From Flaccisagitta enflata (lineage: Eukaryota > Chaetognatha > Sagittoidea > Aphragmophora), in contig OZ231127.1 in the NCBI GenBank assembly GCA_965153355.1, forward strand, positions 17,174,001 to 17,238,000: a DNA stretch of 64,000 nucleotides. Direction: 5' to 3'. Position numbers and translations under genes: made by a program. The notes beneath the pieces were generated by a model. The model was not told the DNA's origin. It worked only from the letters and a program-made list of their open reading frames with translations, and did no database searches. Every line of letters starts with the position of its first letter. Position 1 is the stretch's first letter. Shown here piece by piece: positions 59,274-64,000 of this stretch.

Positions 59274-59668
59274 AGATGGTTTCTCAGAAGGCACAACAGA
59301 CGGCGACAGATGGCACAACAGACGGCGACAGATGGAACAAGAGACGGCGACAGATGGCACAAGAGACGGCGACATATGGCACGACAGACGGCGACGGATG
59401 GCACAACAGACAGCGACAGATGCAACAACAGACGGCGACAGATGCAACAACAGAAGGTGACAGATGGCACAACAGACGGCGACAGATGGCACAACAGACT
59501 GCGACAGATGGAACAACAAACGGGGAAAGATGGCACATCAGACGGCGAATGATGGAACAACAGACGGCAACAGATGGCATGACAGACTGCGACGGATGGC
59601 ACGACAGACGGCGACAGATGGCATAACAGACGGCGACGGATGGCACGACAGACGGCGACAGATGGATG
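59274..59668. repeat. Minisatellite, 21-bp unit (acagacggcgacagatggca), ~18 copies
   Basis: Seven-codon unit open in two plus frames and two minus frames (up to 198 codons). GCACAACAGA/GCACGACAGA/GAACAAGAGA variants. Confidence 0.95.
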
Positions 59669-59960
59669 TTCCATATAAGATTCGGAAAAACAAGTGATCT
59701 CGTTTGAGATCATCTCCAAAGCAATAGGTTCATCCTCACGTTTCAAATTCCAGGCACAGGAGTTCTAAAAGACCTCCACTGTTTTCCATTTTCCCTTTGA
59801 TAAAAAGAAGCCATCTTTTTTTTTCTACTTTGAAAATTGATATCATTTTCATCTTCTATTTTCTGCTTCAACGGAATCAATTGACAATTTAACGCGACAG
59901 AACACACCAAACGACCAAGTTTTCTTTGCCAGACAAAATAACTTAATCCGATTGACTCAA
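59669..59960. other. No gene seen
   Basis: Unique DNA. Confidence 0.5.
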
Positions 59961-60249
59961 AACACGCCCGACCAGGCAACGATGCGTCCGGACTGTGTCT
60001 CTATGTGTATAGATCATGTGACATATATGGAGAGACAGATGGACGAAGATTCAGGGAAAAGGCTCTCAAAACCTGTTGGTTGATCCTTTGTTTCAGTATA
60101 GGATCTCACCGTGGCCAAAAACAGCTGAGAAACGCGGTTTTTGCACGGGCGTAAGGGACTGACCGACGGACTGACCAACGGACAGACCGACGGACGGACA
60201 AACGGACGAACAGATTTTATAGAGATGCGTTCCTGACGGACGCATCTAA
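59961..60249 (-). mobile_element. HINE-like repeat, type 4 (ATGCGTC palindrome)
   Basis: On the minus strand: TTAGATGCGTCCGTCAGGAA then CGCATCTCTATAAAAT, a CCGTCGGTC tract, CGCGTTTCTCAGCTGTTTTG, distal GGACGCATCGTTG, a hairpin GCCTGGTCGGGC and GTGTT. a is AGATGCGTCC, a' ACGCATCT and a'' GGACGCATCG. So the same three-part complementarity is made with another sequence. Confidence 0.75.
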
Positions 60250-60623
60250 AAAAAATGGTAAAACGAAGGATTTCATAAGGATTTTGTAACGATGTCAACA
60301 GTGGGTAAATGGCGAACGTGCGAGGTGCGTAACTCTTAGGTTACCAAGTAAAACGGTAAAGTACTTATTATGTGATGGGGATAATGTTCACCAGGCTTCA
60401 CCTCGAGTTTTGCCTATCAAAACGATGCCTTTATGATAAAGCCGACTGTTATCCATAATTCAATAACCAAACTTGATCTAGAAACGCAGCATTTAAATTG
60501 TAAGTGTTGTTGATATGATATGCGTGGTACACGCTTCCTGCCAACCTCTTCTTCTACCAATTGCGGCTTCTTCCTTTTCCTCTCAATTTTCTCTCTTCTT
60601 CTTCCTTTTCTTCCTCTGCTTTC
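60250..60623. other. No gene seen
   Basis: Unique DNA. Confidence 0.5.
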
Positions 60624-60788
60624 TTGTCGCAGACACGCGACTTTATACCTTGCTGTGTCAGTCCGTTTGTCGGACCATCCGTCCGTCCATCCGTCCATCC
60701 GTCCGTCCAAAACATTTTTAAAGTGGTTTATGAATTACTGCCCCTGCTCAACCATCCGCGACAGTTGTGCCGTGTATCCGGCCTTGTT
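60624..60788 (+). mobile_element. HINE-like repeat, type 2 variant
   Basis: TTGTCGCAGACACGCGACTT, TATACCTTGC, CCGTCCATCCGT tract, CTGCCCCTGCTCAACC, distal ATCCGCGACA, GTGCCGTGTATCCGGCC, TTGTT. The terminal base change in a (AGTCGC to TGTCGC) is matched in a'' (GCGACT to GCGACA). Confidence 0.82.
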
Positions 60789-60842
60789 GTTCTTCTTCTT
60801 CAATGTTTAACTTGTACGCAGCCTTGAGCTTTTTGTCTATTT

Positions 60843-61035
60843 TTAGTCGCGTGCACGCGACTCTACAACCTGCTTTGTCCGTCCGTCCGTCGGTTGGTCG
60901 GTCGGACGGTCCCCATATTACTTTTATGATTTTATTTCTTTGACCTCACTGCTCCTGCCTTAATGGTCTAGTGACCTCAAATATGGCCCCTGCCCACCCG
61001 CACGCGACTTCGGTAGCCATGTATCCGGCCTTGTT
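60843..61035 (+). mobile_element. HINE-like repeat, type 1, well preserved
   Basis: TTAGTCGCGTGCACGCGACT, CTACAACCTGC, CCGTCCGTCGGTTGG tract, CACTGCTCCTGCC, ATGGTCTAGTGACCTCAAAT, GGCCCCTGCCCACCCG, GCACGCGACT, GTAGCCATGTATCCGGCC, TTGTT. A T-run precedes it. A good reference copy for type 1. Confidence 0.92.
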
Positions 61036-61105
61036 GTTTTTACCCAAAGCTCGCTATCGCTGACTCCCTATCACTGCCTTGCTGGGTTTGGACTTTGGAA
61101 CCGGG

Positions 61106-61110
<5 letters not shown>

Positions 61111-61140
<30 letters not shown>
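61111..61140. repeat. (TC)n microsatellite, ~30 bp
   Basis: Short pure CT array. Confidence 0.95.
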
Positions 61141-61141
<1 letters not shown>

Positions 61142-61410
61142 AGATATGTTTTCGGTTGGCAAAGTTGCGTCGCTATGAAAAACGTTTGGGACGTTGAGAC
61201 TTATTCTTTGTTTACAAAATTACGCTCGCTGTTGTAGTCGGAGTTACGCCGTAGTGGACAAGTTATTGACATGTAGTGGAATAATCAACCGTTGGTACGG
61301 TAGATGAGATGGTAGAATTGCCCCATTGTCCCGGGAACGAAATCAACAACAGCAACAACAACAGAATCAACGACGACGACAACGATAAAATGGCACGACG
61401 GTGAACAAAA
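61141..61410. other. No gene seen
   Basis: Unique DNA. Confidence 0.5.
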
Positions 61411-61517
<107 letters not shown>

Positions 61518-61900
61518 GGAAAGAAAGGAAGTAAAATAGATTGCTGGTGCTTTATGTTCCTCCTTTATCTAACAATATTAAGAGAGAAAAAAGAATATCA
61601 AGCGAAAAAACAAACGCGCTAGAAAAATAATAAAAAACTATAAAAGAGAGCAAGAAGAAGAAAATGGTCCCGGCTTTGGCTGGATGGAGATGCTAAGGCT
61701 GTAGAGCGCACTGAAGCAGATCTATCACTACATAAAGGAAGAAGGATATAGGCAACAGTTTCATTCGCGCATCAGAGTCAGTCGCTGCCACAGCGGCAAA
61801 GAGAAGAACAGCAACAGCAGCAACAGCGACAGCAGCAGCATTTTAATGTCAACAAAAATGGGAGGAGGGTTGAGTTTGGATAGAGAAGATTCGCACTCAG
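61518..61900. other. No gene seen; AGCAACAGC repeats at 61810-61842
   Basis: Unique DNA with a short CAGCAACAG patch. Confidence 0.5.
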
Positions 61901-62292
<392 letters not shown>

Positions 62293-62564
62293 TGCGGACT
62301 AAGAAAGAGGAAGACGAGACTGGGAATGAGAAAAAAAAAGAGAGTTCCAGGGGAAACAGAAGGTCCATTTATACTGTTTACATCTCACATCGGATCCATG
62401 GGATCCTCTTTTCATAAATATAGGCTTCCTCCATGTTTTGGAGGGTTCATCCGGGCGTGGCTGAAAAGAGGGTCTCGTAGGGGAGGAGGGCGGGGTGGGG
62501 GGGGGGACAAAAATGTGGTCGGGATATGGCAGGAGGAAATTGGAAAAAGATGGAGAGAGAGAGG

Positions 62565-62566
62565 GT

Positions 62567-62658
<92 letters not shown>

Positions 62659-62689
62659 TTTTGACTCATGCTCACAATGAGCAAGGGAA

Positions 62690-62724
<35 letters not shown>

Positions 62725-62735
62725 AACAAACAAAC
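62565..62735. repeat. (AG)n, then (CAGA)n and (CAAA)n
   Basis: GA 62571-62655, unique spacer, CAGA 62690-62720, CAAA to 62735. Confidence 0.96.
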
Positions 62736-62887
62736 TCACAGGGATGCAGTTGGTCTGTGTTCGTTTATCACCCTGATGAAGTTGGTGTCGGGGTGTCTTT
62801 AACCCAGCAAGAAATATGTCTGGGTTGTCGAGACTAGTTATGCCGACAGTCACCAACCTCTATGAAATAGGGAAAAGAAAAGAAAAT

Positions 62888-63082
62888 AACAAGTGACGCG
62901 GGGTCACAATATCGTGGCGGACGGGTGGGCAGGGGCATCCAACCCCCAACCACAAACATACTCGAAAAGTGTTTAAAACACTCGTTTTGCCACTTTTCAA
63001 CTCGATCATTACGGACGGATCTACGGACGGATCTACGGACGGACGGCCAAAGCCTCTTATAGAGTTGCGTGTCCGCAACAAA
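62888..63082 (-). mobile_element. HINE-like repeat, type 3 (alternative terminal hairpin)
   Basis: On the minus strand: TTGTTGCGGACACGCAACTC, TATAAGAGGCTTTGGCC, a GTCCGTAGATCC tract, GATCGAGTTGAAAAGTGGC, GCCCCTGCCCACCCG, GTCCGCCACG, hairpin GTGACCCCGCGTCAC and TTGTT. The first part is type 2-like; the terminal hairpin is the type 3 form, as at 18834-19000. Confidence 0.88.
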
Positions 63083-63344
63083 AAATACTGAGAATACGAG
63101 AGTAGGCAAGTAGTTCCTACTCCAAGCGCTGATTTCGTATGCGCCTTAATCGAAACAGATGACTTTCATAAATGATCGGGGAAAGAAAGAAACGCGAGTG
63201 ATGGAACGAAGGCCAAAAGGACGAATTTTTGAAGGATGATGGGAAATCCAGCGGCTTCTTCAAGACTTGTTGAAGATTGTGAGGACAACACACTATTTTA
63301 GTGTACAAGATGAGGATTAATGACCAATCCAGACCCAAAAAATA
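63083..63344. other. No gene seen
   Basis: Unique DNA. Confidence 0.5.
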
Positions 63345-63535
63345 CAGACCGAGGACGGATACACGTTGACCCTAGACGGGGGCAATGATGAGAAATGCTA
63401 ATCAAACATTTGGGCAGGAATGTAAAAGAAAAGCCCCCACATTCCCCGAAAAAAAAACCCTGTCACTGACAGATGGACGGATCGACTGACCGACTAGTAG
63501 ACGGACTGACCAACTTGACAACCAAAAGAGTCACG
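63345..63535 (-). mobile_element. HINE-like repeat, degenerate
   Basis: GGACGGATACACGTTGACC, a degraded core, CATTTGGGCAGGAATG, then GACAGATGGACGG and GACCGACT tract and AGAGTCACGTAGAT. Recognisable by order of parts only. Confidence 0.6.
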
Positions 63536-63564
63536 TAGATTGCGATAAACATTTGATAGAATTG

Positions 63565-63837
63565 TGTCCGGTGGTTTCCATGGCATTCTACTCCTTGATT
63601 TCTTTTGTAAACAAAGTTCCCCCATGAGTCATTAAGAAAACTATGAATAGAAAAGTCCGCTGAAAAATAGAAAGAAAAAGAGCGCGAAAAAAGCTTACCG
63701 TAAGAACCATCAAAAAATATTTTCCATCTATTCTTCCATCTGAAAATTGAAAAAACGCTTGACCAAAACATTTCTGTAAGTATAGGGTAATACCCCATAA
63801 CTAAGTTCTTGCAGTGAAGTGATTTCCTGCTCATGAA
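63565..63837 (+). repeat. Dispersed repeat, family D copy 2
   Basis: Same orientation as 3089-3368, with about 80% of positions alike by eye over 270 bp. Confidence 0.85.
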
Positions 63838-64000
63838 CGCATCTTGACTGCAAAATTGGAAAGGTAGGAAGAGATTAAAGCAGGAGGAGTCGACATGTAG
63901 ATTACGGAATGGCGAGTAGCGCCACTGCTCGGCAAGCTAAGAGGGCGTCTCGGCAATTTTTGGAAGAAGGAGGAAGATAAAGAAAACAAGAATGATTCCG
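63838..64000. other. Window end, no gene seen
   Basis: Short unique sequence. Confidence 0.5.

Overview
The window looks like intergenic and intronic DNA of a metazoan, most likely a marine invertebrate. Support: one spliced exon with an LDL-receptor class A module, a BEL/Pao LTR retrotransposon, many terminal-inverted-repeat (TIR) elements, and a very heavy load of microsatellites and minisatellites. There is no bacterial gene organisation, rRNA, convincing tRNA or CRISPR. The commonest dispersed repeat carries an internal CCGT (ACGG) tetranucleotide tract and resembles, as far as I recall, the Helentron-associated 'pearl'/DINE-like elements known from bivalves and flies. That hints at a mollusc but does not prove it. 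Most long open frames here are translations of simple repeats and are not genes.

Layout. 1-23 kb: a truncated foldback element at the left edge (1-835), a 988-bp hAT-like element with an exact 8-bp target duplication (4887-5874), several in-frame minisatellites, two long AC arrays flanking a degenerate MITE, one LDLa exon (15316-15981), a 33-bp minisatellite holding two nested insertions (16636-17205), and a Mutator-like MITE with a 10-bp target duplication (19404-19701). 24-37 kb: a 13.1-kb BEL/Pao retrotransposon on the plus strand. It has about 907-bp LTRs roughly 97-98% alike and a 5-bp target duplication CTTTC. gag, protease, RT, RNase H and integrase are recognisable but broken by many frameshifts, and about 3.7 kb of unexplained sequence lies between integrase and the 3' LTR. 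37-64 kb: microsatellite blocks of up to about 450 bp, several MITEs, two copies of a TIR family with 4-bp target duplications (39.5 and 53.2 kb), a 615-bp palindrome inserted in another repeat (57.3 kb), and a second foldback element (58.3 kb).

Main signal. About two dozen complete or partial copies of a 140-240 bp structured repeat (called HINE-like here) are spread over the window outside the retrotransposon. In plus orientation the shared plan is: T-run, TTAG, a half-palindrome 'a', its adjacent complement a', CTCTATAA or similar, a (CCGT)n tract, a conserved GCCCCTGCCCACCCG core, a distal complement a'', a terminal hairpin, then TTGTT. The sequence of 'a' differs among subfamilies, but a' and a'' mostly change with it, and the terminal hairpin is replaced by different but still pairing sequences. 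That pattern suggests the structure is maintained. One copy sits inside a minisatellite with no target duplication, as expected for Helitron-type insertion.

Genes. Only the LDLa exon looks like host coding sequence; the retrotransposon supplies the other real, now decayed, coding sequence. Family names and percentages are from reading by eye; no search was run.
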